A DNA stretch of 64,000 nucleotides from Isoetes taiwanensis (GCA_021234155.1 JAJEKV010000013.1:20726521-20790520), one strand, 5' to 3'; counted from the stretch's first letter, positions 32,424 through 44,674 are shown. Numbers and translations are program-made. The notes: a model not told the origin generated them from the letters alone.

Positions 32424-34707
32424 GATGGCAAAAAGCTGATCATTTCGATTACTTGAAAAGGAGATAATCCAGTTCCATGGCTCCATATGCTGAAGAGTCC
32501 AAAATATGGAGTATCCACGAATCCCTGCATGATTCACAGATACCAAGCTTCTGCTCGAAATAATTTTTGAGTTCATGCTTAAACTGCCAAATATCTTCAT
32601 CATCTAAAACCCGCTTCAATGTCTTCACCATAATAATTTTTGCCTTTACCCATATGAGCTTCAAGGACTTCACAGTGCGATAAGGGTTTCGTTCCTTCCG
32701 GGACCTCCTTGTAATGCCGCCTTCATGGTGCTTCTTGACCGAATATTACATCAGACCACATCCGAGCTTTGTTGAAATACAATGAGAAGAAAGAATAAAA
32801 TCCCTGATAGGAACCCAAAACATCCCAATTTCTGTCATAGTGAGAGCCCCTAAGCAATCTGTGTGCCATGGCTGCATCAGCCAACTCCAGTTGAAGAGTA
32901 GTTTTGAGGGAATTTATATCTGGAGCAGAATGATTAATGGCCACTCCATTCCTATGTTTCCAAATTGTCCATAGACATAAAGTCCTTACTGTACTCATAA
33001 AGGAAGAACCAGAGGAGAGGAAGGCAAACAATTCTGGTTCACTAGATGGAGTAAACCCAATAAATGCATGAATCCAATTCCAGAAAGGAGTAGCCATGGG
33101 CAAATGAAGATATGGGTTGAGGTTTTGAAGCAGCCCGCGACCTAGAGGACACCTATCTAAAATTTGATTGTTAAATTTGGCTCGGTATGCATTAGTCTTC
33201 AAACTTTTGTTCAAAAGAAGCCATCTGACAAAATGGTTTTCTTGGCACTTTGTATCTTCCAACCTTTTCGAATGACACGAATGGCATCAGGTTCTGAGCA
33301 ACTCCAGGCACAACCCCATTGCCTGGAGACCTTTGTCTCTTGGGAATTCAGCAGGAGGGAATAAATCTTGGCTACATTGTAGCCTTTGTCATCCAGAGTC
33401 CAATTGTGTTCTTTTTCCACACCCCCTGTTCTTTTAGGATGTTGAGTCAAGGCATTGTAAATATTCTGTTACAAACAGAGTCCCTAACCGGGCCGGAGAC
33501 TTCTGCCGGGGTTTTCAGGCGCCCCATTTGACATACTGCAATTGTGCATAACCCTTTGAGCTTCCACTCCTTATATTTCCTAGGATGTTTCAAGGCTAAG
33601 CATCCATCATTCTCATCTGTGAGTCCCTGGTGCCAGAAAAAATGAAAATCATCTGAAACTTTATTAATTGGCCGAGCTTGAAAGCAAACGAGACTTCTGT
33701 TCCAAGCTTGTATAATCCTTCTCATGATGGGAGATGTACACAACATGGATCAAAATTTGGTAAAAAGCGAGAATCCGAATATGATGGGGAGTGGAAGGGC
33801 TACCAACCAAAGAAGTTTTACTAAGCCGAAATTTGTCGGGAAGAAGAGCAAGGGGATTTCGATTGAGAAGTTATTGTTCTTCAAACTAGTTTTGCGACAA
33901 AGGTCCGAGCTTGAAGAAATAGATCTTTACATCCTAATCCTCCTTTTTTTTCTTTGGTAAGGTTAAGTCTTTGCCATCCAATCATATGTGATCCTTGCCA
34001 AATGAACTCCTTCATGATAGTTTCCAGCTCTTGGTATTATGGCTGATGAGAAGAAGACATGTGAACTAGCAATAACACTATTGATAATTTCCACTCTCCC
34101 AGCCAGAGATAAAGTTTTGGGATACACCTGCAGTTTCCCGATTGGGTTCCGCGGACGTTAAAAATTTCTTCCTTTATTTTAGCAACAATGGGCTCCCACA
34201 ATCCATGGAGACTCATGTTTAGTGCCAGAGGTAAACCCAATAACTTAGTTGCAGAATGATGTCCACAAACTTTGATTCCTTGAATAAAGCTTTCTGAACT
34301 ATCAGAAACAATTGCACATTTATCTTTGTTTAACAGAACCCCTGATGCTTTCCCAAACAAGTCCATAGCAGCAAGAAAGTTTGGAATGCTATCTCCTTGC
34401 TCCTTTAGGAATACAAACGTATCATCTGCATATTGCATCACTGACAGGGATTCATTTGCCACAGGTAAATTGAGGCAGCTAATTCTGTCATCTTGCTGCA
34501 TTCTCAGAATAACCCTTGTGACCATCTCAGCTACAATAAGGAAAAGGTAAGGGGCCAGAGGGCAACCCTGCCTAACCCCTCTTTTACACTCGAAAAAAGA
34601 GGAAGGGGAACCATTTATTAACACTGCTGAGCATCCTGTAGCATTAAAGCCTGTTATCTTGTCTATAACTTCTTTGGAGAATACAAGTTGGATCATGGCC
34701 CTATTGA
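32424..34707 (-). pseudogene. L1-type LINE ORF2, 3' half (RT palm and C-terminus)
   Basis: On the minus strand from 34707: RAMIQLVFSKEVIDK, LINGSPSSFFECKRGVRQGC with PLAPYLFLI (RT motif B region), then SVMQYADDTFVFL with the YADD active site (codons at 34421-34432), and GKASGVLLNKDKC. After a frame change (33746-32723) comes the C-terminal region of plant LINEs (zf-RVT type; LCLWTIWKHRNGVAI). It ends near the inner border of the inverted repeat. It was continuous with 37763-39569 before unit 2 inserted. Several stops and shifts show that it is dead. Confidence 0.85.
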
Positions 34708-34823
34708 ATATGTAGCATAATAACAGGGGGTTTCTTTTGTGTTTTTGTACGCTTTTCACAAAGGTTTTCCTAAGATTTCATGGCGTATTCGAATGGATGT
34801 ACTAATGCGTACATCTAGAGTGC
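34708..34823 (+). repeat. Left module, copy 2
   Basis: ATATGTAGCATAATAACAGG start, T-rich run, hairpin GTACTAATGCGTAC (34799-34812), TCTAGAGTGC at the end. Confidence 0.9.
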
Positions 34824-34929
34824 ACCATTTCTTAGTCGTTGATTTAGCTTTTTTTTTTCAATGGTCCAACATCCAAGGGCTCACAACAAAAGCCCTCTTT
34901 TTATTTTAAGGCTGAACATGCAAGCCTCG

Positions 34930-36500
34930 TGGATAGCATTTCAGGGCATTCTTGCAAAAATTAATGTTCTTGTTGGATCTGTGTTGTTTGTTGCCATACT
35001 GAATCTGTGTGGGCATTTTTAGAGCTGCTTAATAGCATTCCGGTGAGTTGTAGGCCGAACTCAAGAACTCTTTTTCTCGGAGCTTATTTTGATCTGAAAT
35101 ATTTTAGCTGGTTGGGAATGGTCGCCGGATTGGCTATGGGCTCTTCACATGATGGATCGATCCAATATTCTTACAGAAATCTTTTTTGGTTCGGTTCAAA
35201 GGGAGTTTGTTCTAGCGGAAAAGCGGTCCAGGTTCTCAATCAGTAGATGAAGGTAGGCGCATGCGGTTTAGAAACCATTGCTCCCCATGAATGGAAGATT
35301 CACTTTATTCAAAAAAAATTGGAGCAAAGCGGGGGAAGAAACAAAGTTTTCCTATTTACCTTCACCGATAAATGTTTTCTCAAACTAGGCTTGTTATCGA
35401 ACCATCTCCGCAAGAAAAAATATCACTCTTGGTCCACATCTATCTCTTTAAATTGGCTGCCCGGGATTAGGCCAATGTGAGCAACTGCTTGAAGAAGAAT
35501 CGGAAGGATCTGCTTTCGTGAGATTTCATTTGGGGATGTGCAAGCAGAGAGAACCATTCTTTCTTGTTAATAAAGTTCGAGAACCGTGGAGCCCAATAGC
35601 CTACAAGGTTATTTGATGGGAAGGGTAAGGGAAGTCGGGGGCCGGAATGGGAAAAGGGAATTTCAAGTGATGAATCCGTCCAATTCGATGGATGGAATAG
35701 AACGGAGCAAGGGATTTTGCCCCTTTTGGTGGACGAGAGCCGTTTTTAAATCCGATCTAGAGCAAAGATGAATGTGATTGGATGCGAGTCATTGTTTCTA
35801 GTCCTGAAAGTGATCTCGCTACAAACTCATCCCGATCTTCAGCAAAAGAGCTTTCACAAAAGAATCAAGCGCCTTCAGATGTTTCAAATTTTAAAGGTAG
35901 GGAGTTACTTCAACTAGATGAAAGGTTCAAGATCTGATACTGTTCAAGATCTGATACTGTTCTAGGATCTGAAGGGGGTAAGAATGTAAAAGCTTCAACA
36001 GATGGCGATGTTAGGAGGTCCGTTGTTCTAAAAGTAGGTGCAAAAACTCTGGGCAGCAGCGGATTCAAAAAGGCAAGCAAATCAGAACCCATCTCTGTAT
36101 CTCTGTATTGAATAAGGCAACCATGAAGAGGACTCCGAGGCTGCAGAAAAGGACTAGTCTCGAGCTAAAGTATAAAAGTAAGCAAAGCAGATGGCCATGG
36201 ATAGCCCTTCCCAATGTTTGACGTTGAGTTCCGGTCCTATAGTTGGTTTAAAGCGTGGAAGAATCCAAGCACTTCCTACTCAGCTTGAATTGAAGAAACA
36301 ACGCCAAGCGGTTTTGCTTTAAGGTAGTCTGCTTTTTTTACCTTGTTCATTCTTCTACTCCTTTACGAAACATCACTCTTGCAATTTGATGTCTAGAAAG
36401 AAGTCTTTCCCCTGTGATTTCAATCATTTATTATATCTATCCTCAGATCAAAAGAAATTTTGATGTCTTGAAAGCGGGCATTGGCTTTAAGGTAGTTTGC
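34930..36500 (+). other. Unit 2 cargo, possibly of mitochondrial origin
   Basis: This stretch differs in feel from its surroundings: balanced bases, few homopolymers, phrases such as GAACCGTGGAGCCCAATAGC, repeated AAGTAAGC-type motifs and 'tttaaggtagtttgc' repeats (36320-36345 and 36488-36505). These remind me of plant mitochondrial spacer or group II intron DNA. Open frames at 35007-35246, 35247-35480 and 35586-35771 are consecutive, but I recognise none. The assignment is a guess from style, not from a matched gene. Confidence 0.25.
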
Positions 36501-36635
36501 TTTTTATCTTGTTTATTCTTCTACTACCTTGTACACAGAGACATTACTTACTTGCAATTTGATGTCTAGAATCAAGTTTTGCAAGCCAGCTTTAGCACAA
36601 AATAGTGGAGCAAAATGGTGGAACAAAATGGTTAA

Positions 36636-37750
36636 CAATTGCAAGCTTCTACCTCGACCTGCACCTTTTACCATAGAGCCAGTGTGCCACCACAACACAC
36701 ACAATTGTTTATTGTTGCGTGGAAATGCTGTTCTGCATCATTATTATTTACGTTGGTTTCTTCAAAGTCCTACTACAGTAAAGATTTCTATGAGATATGT
36801 TTTTTCACATTCTATTGCTTGTTGAGCAAGAATTTATATATATGGTCTTTGAACTTGTAATAGTGCTAAATGGATGTTTCTTCATTCCTCGATGTTAGAT
36901 GGAAGATTTTTCCATTTTCTTTCTGCTTTAGTTAGGGCCCGAAGGGCCCAAAAATTTTTTTAATATAACAATCAACACACAACTACCATTAATATTATTA
37001 ACATAAACCATTGCATTTAACACATTTAAATTAAAATCCCCCTTAAACCCCCTTTGGTTTGGGTGCATATTCACACGGGGGGTGACTCCGGGCAACGAGA
37101 GCTGTTGGATAAGCATATTCACCCCTTATTCCTTAATCTATACCGTACGTAAAGTTCCTCGTTTGTGGGGTATGCAAGTACAAAATTTGCTATACTGTAT
37201 AACAAGATTCGCAAAATACTATAAGATTTCAAGCGGAATACTATATGGTGTTGATTTCATACGTGCAAAATACAATTATGAGGGCTCTCGCTGCCCTACG
37301 TCACCCCCCGTGTGAATATGCACCCAAACCAAAGGGGGTTTAAGGGGGATTTTAATTTAAATGTGTTAAATGCAATGGTTTATGTTAATAATATTAATGG
37401 TAGTTGTGTGTTGATTGTTATATTAAAAAATTTTTTGGGCCCTTCGGGCCCTAACTAAAGCAGAAAGAAAATGGAAAAATCTTCCATCTAACATCGAGGA
37501 ATGAAGAAACATCCATTTAGCACTATTACAAGTTCAAAGACCATATATATAAATTCTTGCTCAACAAGCAATAGAATGTGAAAAAACATATCTCATAGAA
37601 ATCTTTACTGTAGTAGGACTTTGAAGAAACCAACGTAAATAATAATGATGCAGAACAGCATTTCCACGCAACAATAAACAATTGTGTGTGTTGTGGTGGC
37701 ACACTGGCTCTATGGTAAAAGGTGCAGGTCGAGGTAGAAGCTTGCAATTG
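36636..37750. repeat. Palindrome of unit 2 with right module
   Basis: CAATTGCAAGCTTCTACC at 36636 pairs with the inverse ending at 37750; centre 37193. The core is 36925-37461 (same arm sequence as unit 1), the spacer 37079-37305. The spacer is in the opposite orientation to those of units 1, 3 and 4. The outer 290 bp on each side are inverted copies of cargo DNA. Confidence 0.93.
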
Positions 37751-37762
37751 TGTGTGTGTTGT

Positions 37763-39569
37763 GTTTTGAGAATGTTCCAATCAATAGTGTCATAAGCTCT
37801 TCTAAAATCAAGTTTAAGCAGTACACACTTCTGATTGGAAAATCTATTCCAGTGTAGACCTTCATAAGCCCCAATGAAGTTATCAAGGATACTTCTCCTA
37901 GGAAGAAAGCCTGATTGAACATTACTTATTTTCTCCTGTAAGACTTTTTTGAGTCTATTGGCAAATATCTTGGCCACAATTTTATATGTAACATTTGTCA
38001 ATGAAATGGGTCTCCAATCACGAAAAGGTGGCGAGCTTGTCTACCTTGAGAACTAAGGCAATTAACCCAAAGATTGATACCGGATGTAGTTTCTCTCGCA
38101 CGCCATGCACCTTGTATAAACAAAGTGAGATCTTTGCCAACTAAGGCCCATAATTGCTCATAAAATTCTGGAGGTAATCCATCAGGCCCAGGTCTTTTGC
38201 CATGAGCCATATTCTTAATGGTTTTCAAGATCTCCTCCTCCATTGGCACTGCTAGAAGGTGACTATCATCTATACTTTGATCTTTGGGGCCAAGATAATC
38301 AAAGAATTCCAGCATTTTGTCATTATCTGTTTGTCTGGCTGCAAATAAGTCCCCGTACTTGTTAAAGAAGAAATCCTGGATGTCCTCCTGTTTGGATATG
38401 TCCTGTTGATTATCATCCTTTACAGAAACAATCCCATTATTCATTAATGCGCTTTTGGCAGCTCTAAAAGAATTTAGAGTTGCAGTCATCCATGTGATTG
38501 ATGTACAGGCTCCTGTTTTTTATTGTCAGACTCTTCGCCTCATATTCTTCAATCAATTTTACCTTCCTTTCGAGAATTTCCTCTCTCTGTTGTAACTGCA
38601 AATTGTCCTTATCCATGAAGAGATTTTGTCGAACTACTTTCATCTCCATGTATATTTCATTCTTTTCCTGTCTTTTTTTCTTACTCTATTCTCTGCCCCA
38701 CTGCTTAACCCAATTCTTGATCTATTTACATCTGCCTATGAATTCCTTCATTGATCCACTTGCATTGATGGGAACCTAGTGAAATCATCACAGAAGGTTT
38801 TATTATTAAGGAGGCTAACATTGAATTTAAATGGAGTATCAGCCATCCTTTTTTGGGGGAGAAGACCCATGTCCAAAATCTGGGGATAGTGATCCGAGAT
38901 GGAGTTGCTGCAATCATTGATTACAGTCAAATTGTCCTAGCCATCCATAGTAGATATGTTGGTATAATACCTATCCAACAAGCAATACACTCTGTCTGCT
39001 CCTTTCCTTTTGTTACACCAAGAATAAGCATTGGAGGAGGATGGGGCATGGTAGATGAAACTATGGATTAGCTTATCCCACTGGTATCTTTCCCCCTTTG
39101 ACATATTAATCTTCTTGCCTGCTTTCTGATCCCAAGAAGGAGTGTTGTTGAAGTCACCACTCAGAACCCAATTGCCAATGCTCTGTCCCTGTAACCAGTC
39201 TGTCATACTTTTCCATTGCTCTTCTCTTTCTTCAGGGGAGGTAGATGCATAGATATTTATGATGCCCATTTGCTCTTTTTCCACTTCCAAGAATGCAACC
39301 TGCCATGTTCCAGAAGGATGAGAGAAGGAGCCAATTTTCTTCAGACCATTCCATGCAATACAGATACCCCCTTTGGTACCATCAGCAGGAGCCCAAATAG
39401 ACTCACCATTAGGGAAAATCCAATTCCCCAAATTTGATGCTTCAAAGGCAGGAAGCCTATGTTCTTGAAGCAGCACTATATCTGCCTTAATTTCTTTGAG
39501 AGCAATCAGAGCCCTTTTCCTCTTCAGGGGGCCCTTGATGCCTCTCATATTCCAGGAGACTATCTTCAT
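37763..39569 (-). pseudogene. L1-type LINE ORF2, 5' half (endonuclease and RT start)
   Basis: On the minus strand ORF2 starts at 39569 with MKIVSWNMRGIKGPLKRKRA. The endonuclease domain follows: IVLLQEHRLP (catalytic Glu), GIINIYAS, WVLSGDFNNTPSWDQ (Asp/Asn) and AYSWCNKRKGADR. After frameshifts near 38937 the RT begins: HGKRPGPDGLPPEFYEQLW (38210-38150), SNVQSGFLPRRSILDN, and VLLKLDFRRAYDTIDW with the first catalytic Asp. It is then cut by unit 2. No ORF1 lies upstream within 39570-40207. Confidence 0.88.
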
Positions 39570-40207
39570 TTACCAATGGAGCTTCGAGTAACAAATGTCC
39601 GATATTGAAGCAACCGTGCCCTTCTGATGTTATTGGCAACGTGTAAAGAACATGTTCTACATCTGGCAGTTTGTCTTTACACCCACACTATCCTCCTGTA
39701 ATGCTGCTTTCAATTTGACTAGGCACTACGTTCCATAGTCCTATTGAAACCATGTCAATAGCCATAGCCATACATAGACATTATGTCATCCAACTGATGA
39801 CTTGAAAAACATTTGCAACATTGAATCAAAATCTTATTAGCCATATGATGTACCAGCATTTTGTTTAATCGTGCTTTTAAATACTTTCCTAGGCAGCTTT
39901 GGTTGTTGCGGAAGTTCTGGCTATTATAGTTGCTAGTTTGTATTATGGTTAACTGATCGTAGAGATCTCATGAGCTTGGATATGTGCTCCCATGTGCAAT
40001 AAATGACTTGACTTGATTGTGTGAGGATTCCATCCAAATCTAGTTTAGGTGCAACAGATCAAGAAGAAAGATAAAGTACTGTATAAATTCAACCAGAGGC
40101 ATTTTGAGGTCCATTTCACATGATTAGTGTTGTACTGATAGCTTTGTTCTCTGCCTTGCACGAGGATGCCTTCTCACGCATCAAGGTAATGCTTCTTAAA
40201 TTCTTTC
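39570..40207. other. Spacer between LINE and inverted-repeat arm
   Basis: No ORF or motif recognised. It should contain the LINE 5' border, but I cannot place it. Confidence 0.45.
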
Positions 40208-40932
40208 AAGGTATCATGTTCTGGAGGCACTCAAAGCATCCGTAATCCATAAATGAGCCTGAATCAACTGGACCATACAGTGGATGCATTTTATGCCATT
40301 GTATTGTGTAAAGGAATGACCACCGGGGGTACAATCCTTGCACATATGAGTTGTGCAAGAATTAGGACTATGAATACAATGAGGTTGAATAAACATTTTA
40401 CCCATGCAATTGGCAAATAGTGTTGTGAATGCCCTGAGGCCCTGAGGTTATGGCATGTATAAATTTCTCTTTGTGCGCTGTTTTAGAGTATGCGATTTGC
40501 GGTTTAGATGAGAGAGGTCCTACTTCCTTGCCCAAAATCATGCAGATCATGGAATTATCTGGTAATCTAATAAACTACATTTAGGCATGGCATGTTGTTA
40601 TATTATTAGTTATCGGCAAAGGTTAGTTGGTGCATCTATGCCTAAATATGTCTAAGCTAAGAGATTTAAGAAAATTAGATATAAGAATAGAATAGAATAG
40701 AATATGATTGTATAGATCCACGGAGAGAACGATGAAGCATTTGCCACAATAAGTATTTGCCATGGGGCTAAAAAGAGAACCCATTCTATTTATTGAGTAT
40801 GTAGTGTTAGATCTGTTTGGAATCGGTTGCTTTATGTCCTTTGCCGGTGGGATGTATTGTCATATGATTATGAAAACACACTGACAGCTTCTGATGAAAC
40901 CTGTGGGGAAATCTTTCCTTCATTTTTTGCAG
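40208..40932. repeat. Right arm of the long inverted repeat
   Basis: Inverse of 31509-32423. The two arms enclose 7.8 kb made of the LINE, unit 2 and some spacer. A small GAATA triplet stretch (AATAGAATAGAATAG, about 40686-40700) occurs only in this arm. Confidence 0.9.
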
Positions 40933-42689
40933 TGGTTTAGCTATTGCCTGCAGAAAATTGTTTATTGTTTCTCTGTGATTTAGCCATATTAGGATGAAAA
41001 GGTAAACCGTTTATTGTTCATTTGTCCTCTCATTGAAAAAACGATGCTTAGCGTGTGAAAGCTGTTGAGGTGGTTATGCCTACGTGTTTTTTGAGAGGTT
41101 GCAAGAGAGCAATAATCTGTTCTACGTGCTCTGTGCTTGCGGGTATAACTCTGACCTTATATGCAGCAAAGCAAGAAGACCTTGAACTATTTATGTCCAC
41201 ATGTGCCAAGTGGTTCATGTGAGCTTCTCAATATGTGCCCATGGACTTTGTTCAGCATCTAGCTGTCAATGCACTTTGGAGATTTGACCATCACTTCAAT
41301 TTCAAGTGTTGTGGCCCAGACCAAACTCATGCAAATTGTAAGCCCTTCACATGTTCAGCAGCTCTTCTATTCTGATTACATCACCCCTCCTACATGCACT
41401 TTCGGAATAGATAGTTGCCATAAGTGCATGTGGAACAGTATCTTCTGGATTGATTGCAAGTAACTGCTAAAAGCAATTAAGTCCAAGATCTACTTCCCCA
41501 TATTCTTTACATGCACTGAGAAATGCTTTTGCTGTATTTTCAAAAGAATGCAAATCTCAGATGCATCAAGAATTTTCGTTTGATACCCTTTCGTTTGCTC
41601 CATATGATACTAAGATGGATCAAGATCATAGAATGTAAATGTAATAAATTCATGCGTATATTTCACTTTGAGAAGTTGTTATATTGCATTCTTTTGACAT
41701 CTGACATTCTTTATATACACTCTTTGTGCCTCATATAGGTATCTTGATCATGCTAGAAGACCCATCATGCAACTATAATAATCTTAAATGGGTTACCATA
41801 CACTCACGGTCATCAACACGAAAAATGCTTTGCCTTCAATTACCGGACTTCGCATGATGAATAGGTGAACCCGATGATCCATCTAACCGATGTTGTTGTG
41901 TGCAAAGGCATTTTACTACCAGCTTTCAAATAAGCAAGCAATTTTTGAGCTAGACTGTGGTTGATATGTGCAGAAATGATCTTAAGACACAGCCTTGAAG
42001 AAACATGAGTTAGCTGCAGCACATGATCAGATAAATATGTTATGAATCTGAAGTATTGGGGTCAAATGGACTAATAGTTGAATGCTAGAGATTGAAAAGA
42101 TTTAGCAATAAATGAATGGTAAAATAGTGTACGGGCCCATTCTTGATAAATTTGACGATATGGTAAGCTCTCAATACATGGAAAAATTGATTATGGATAA
42201 TAGCTGTGCAGGTCGCAATTTGGTGTGCACCCGATGCCCATTAATAAGATTTCAGTTGTGTAATCGTTGTGTTTGCTATATGAAGGGTTGTTGTGCGTGG
42301 TTTAAGGTCATCCATTTATACAAGTATTTAATTTTGGCATAGAATTTTGCACCAAGAAAGGGAGAGAAGGGGATGCACACCAATATCCAAAAGCGCAAGC
42401 TCCCAAAACAAAGGCAAATAGGAATTGTATTGAAACGTATGTGAGAATACAAGATATAAAAAGGGGCAGTAGATAATAACTGCTCCCGTTACCAACCATA
42501 CCTAATTATGCCGTAACTAATTAAGGCAAATTGATTAATAAATAGCTAATTAAGGCAAGTGGGTGGGCTGGTGTAGGTCTTTGATGAAGTCTTGATTCAA
42601 ACATAGTCGGCACCTCTCAGTCTTTGAGTCTTTGTCGATCTTTGTCACCGACAAGATGGTGATCTCGATATCATATATCTCGACAGTCT
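40933..42689. other. Spacer without recognisable gene
   Basis: Short frames only. 42590-42690 repeats words such as 'GTCTTTG' and 'TCTCGA(C/T)A' without a clear unit. Confidence 0.5.
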
Positions 42690-43088
42690 TTGTCTGCTGT
42701 TGTGAAAGCTAGAATAAAATGTGTTATTCTCCTTCTTGAGAAGATTAATGTATACCGAGGCTATTCTACCTCTGTTTTCAGATCCAGGGAGCCGCTTCCA
42801 GGCTATTCTACCTCTGTTTTCAGAGCCAGGGAGCCGCTTCGAGGCTATTCTACCTCTATTTTCAGAGCCGGGCCGCTTTGGGCGTCAAGCATTTCAAGAA
42901 GTTTTTTGCATTTGGCTAAGTTTTGGCAGGTTGTTGCTTTAGTTTTTACGTTTCTTTATTCTATGCTTTTTCTTCTCTTGATTGTGAGTTTGTATTGTTA
43001 CAAAGATAGTCCAGATAGCAACCATTTGGATATTCAAAGAAGTGCTGATGTTAAAATGATTTTTGTTGATGCCTCTTACATGTTTTAA
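42690..43088 (+). CDS. Hypothetical membrane-protein-like exon with 14-residue repeats
   Basis: An open frame of 132 codons. After a short start it has three repeats of the type GYSTSVFRSREPLP, encoded by a 42-bp tandem repeat, then SISRSFLHLAKFWQ, one strongly hydrophobic segment (VVALVFTFLYSMLFLLLIVS, about residues 78-99) and a tail YCYKDSPDSNHLDIQRSADV. One transmembrane helix is therefore predicted. Exon-like segments follow on the same strand (43154-43722), so this could be the first exon of a larger gene. I do not recognise the protein. Confidence 0.4.
   Translation: MSAVVKARIKCVILLLEKINVYRGYSTSVFRSREPLPGYSTSVFRAREPLRGYSTSIFRAGPLWASSISRSFLHLAKFWQVVALVFTFLYSMLFLLLIVSLYCYKDSPDSNHLDIQRSADVKMIFVDASYMF
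42759..42879 (+). repeat. 42-bp tandem repeat, about 3 units, in frame
   Basis: Units at 42759-42800, 42801-42842 and 42843-42879 (last one incomplete). The length is a multiple of three, and the open frame is kept through all units. Confidence 0.92.
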
Positions 43089-43153
43089 GAGCTTATTCTG
43101 TTTTCTGTAAAGAAGCTTCCAGTATCTTTATTGAAGAATTATTTGGCATGCAG

Positions 43154-43722
43154 GTTGGCTCTGAAGAACAGAACAGAGGTAAATGGTGAAGATCTGGCTA
43201 TGGCATAACTGGGTTTGTGCAAAATGTATATACAGATAGAGATCACATGCAGCAAACTCAATCCGATGGGGAAGCTTTTGATAAATCTAGCATTCTTTTG
43301 GGTTCACGTGATGTTAAAGCAAATCGTGTTTGGCACGCTCTCCAAACCGCTGTTAACCAGTTAAGGTTGGTGCCTTATTCTAAATCTAGGAACTAAATTG
43401 ATAGTTTATGACATGCAGCCAATGATTTTGTATCTAATAGGATCAATGATGTATGTGCAAAGCCGAACAAAGGCAGCCGTGCTGATTATGCAAGGAACTC
43501 CTGGATACAGTGTTATAACAGAGGTAACAACCATCTTTGTAATACACTGCATTTGCATCTGTGATATGGAGGCATGGTTAATGTTCCACGCAATTTGTTA
43601 GTGTTTTTTCTGCTCTCTCATTATGCAGCAGTGATGATCGTGTTAATGCCATGTATAGAGATTGGTCGCCTCTTAGCCACAAGCAAAATGAAAACGTGGT
43701 ATTTGCCTGCTGCATTATCTAA
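43154..43722 (+). pseudogene. Exon-like segments of an unrecognised gene
   Basis: Candidate exons between AG and GT: a short one near 43154-43178 (VGSEEQNR), 43253-43365 (QTQSDGEAFDKSSILLGSRD.., VWHALQTAVNQL), 43419-43521 (NDFVSNRINDVCAKPNKGSR.., NSWIQCYN) and 43629-43722 (SDDRVNAMYRDWSPLSHKQN, stop TAA). The last two join in frame across a GT-AG intron. The join between 43365 and 43419 does not keep the frame with the splice sites I see. The piece is either a decayed gene or one whose junctions I have misplaced. No family assigned. Confidence 0.35.
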
Positions 43723-43923
43723 AGGGAAAGTATGCCATGGGAATCCATCTCAAATTAGGCAAGACAACTAAACTAATGCCAACATGATATGAGGTATTCA
43801 AATATATTTATGCATTTTGAGGAAAAAGCAGTTCAGGATCTCTAACATAAATTAGGAGCTCCCATCGTTTTTCCTTGAGTAGTTCTTTTTTCTTGATTGT
43901 CTAATTGAGAAGTTGATTTTTAA

Positions 43924-44040
43924 ATATGTAGCAAAATAACAGGGGGTTATTTTTGTATTTTTATACACTTTTTAACATGGTTTTCATATGATTTGGCGAT
44001 CGTATTGAATGAGCTGTACTAATTAGTACTTCTAGAGTGC
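43924..44040 (+). repeat. Left module, copy 3
   Basis: ATATGTAGCAAAATAACAGG start, perfect 14-nt palindrome GTACTAATTAGTAC (44016-44029), TCTAGAGTGC at 44031-44040. Confidence 0.9.
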
Positions 44041-44674
44041 GCATTGTATTTTGTTATCAAAAAATCCATGTTGTAATGGTCTACCCCCTTCATTTTCCTA
44101 TTTCGTTCCCTCAGGCATGCAAAGCTCGAGCATTTTTGTATTAGGGTTTTGAACCACCTCTCTTTTCTCTCGACCTTAAAGCAACGTTTAACTGGCACCA
44201 GAGTAGAAGCCTGCCTCTGGCTATGTTCCTGTCTGCAAGATACCGGATAGCTGGTGTCTGATCTGTGGGTCTAGAAGGAAACATGAGCTTTTGGGATTTT
44301 GATTTCATGTGTTGTTTAGCAAGTAATTAAATGCAACGAGCTTGCTTTTCGGTACTTTCAGAGCTTGAAATTTTTGGGTTTTAGGTCTCTGGCAGCAAGG
44401 GTTCTTCGCACTTTCAAGCAGTTGAAGACCAGCTTCCTTGGTTTAGAGCTTAAAGACGATCTTGGGTGTTGATTATTAAGTAAATTGGGTACTGGCAAAA
44501 ACGTGTCTATGGTGTGAAGCCATGGCAGAAAAGACTTTCGTAGGTATTTTTTTAGCTATTTATGACCTACATGAGCTCCACAGGCCGCTGTCTGAGCTAA
44601 GAGCATTGCTAAGAGCAGCCCATTGTGGCAGAAGATTTATCTATAGCAAAAATCAACGACTTTGTTACAGAGCT

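Larger units (their letters stand above)
34708..37750 (+). mobile_element. Unit 2 of the palindromic element family, inside a LINE
   Basis: It interrupts the minus-strand LINE RT between WNILK (right flank) and RAMIQLV (left flank). Left module 34708-34823, cargo with mitochondrial look (34930-36500), palindromic right module 36925-37461, and an inverted copy of the distal 290 bp of cargo to 37750. Compared with related RTs, some 15-20 LINE residues seem missing at the junction, so a small target deletion is likely on the right. Confidence 0.75.
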
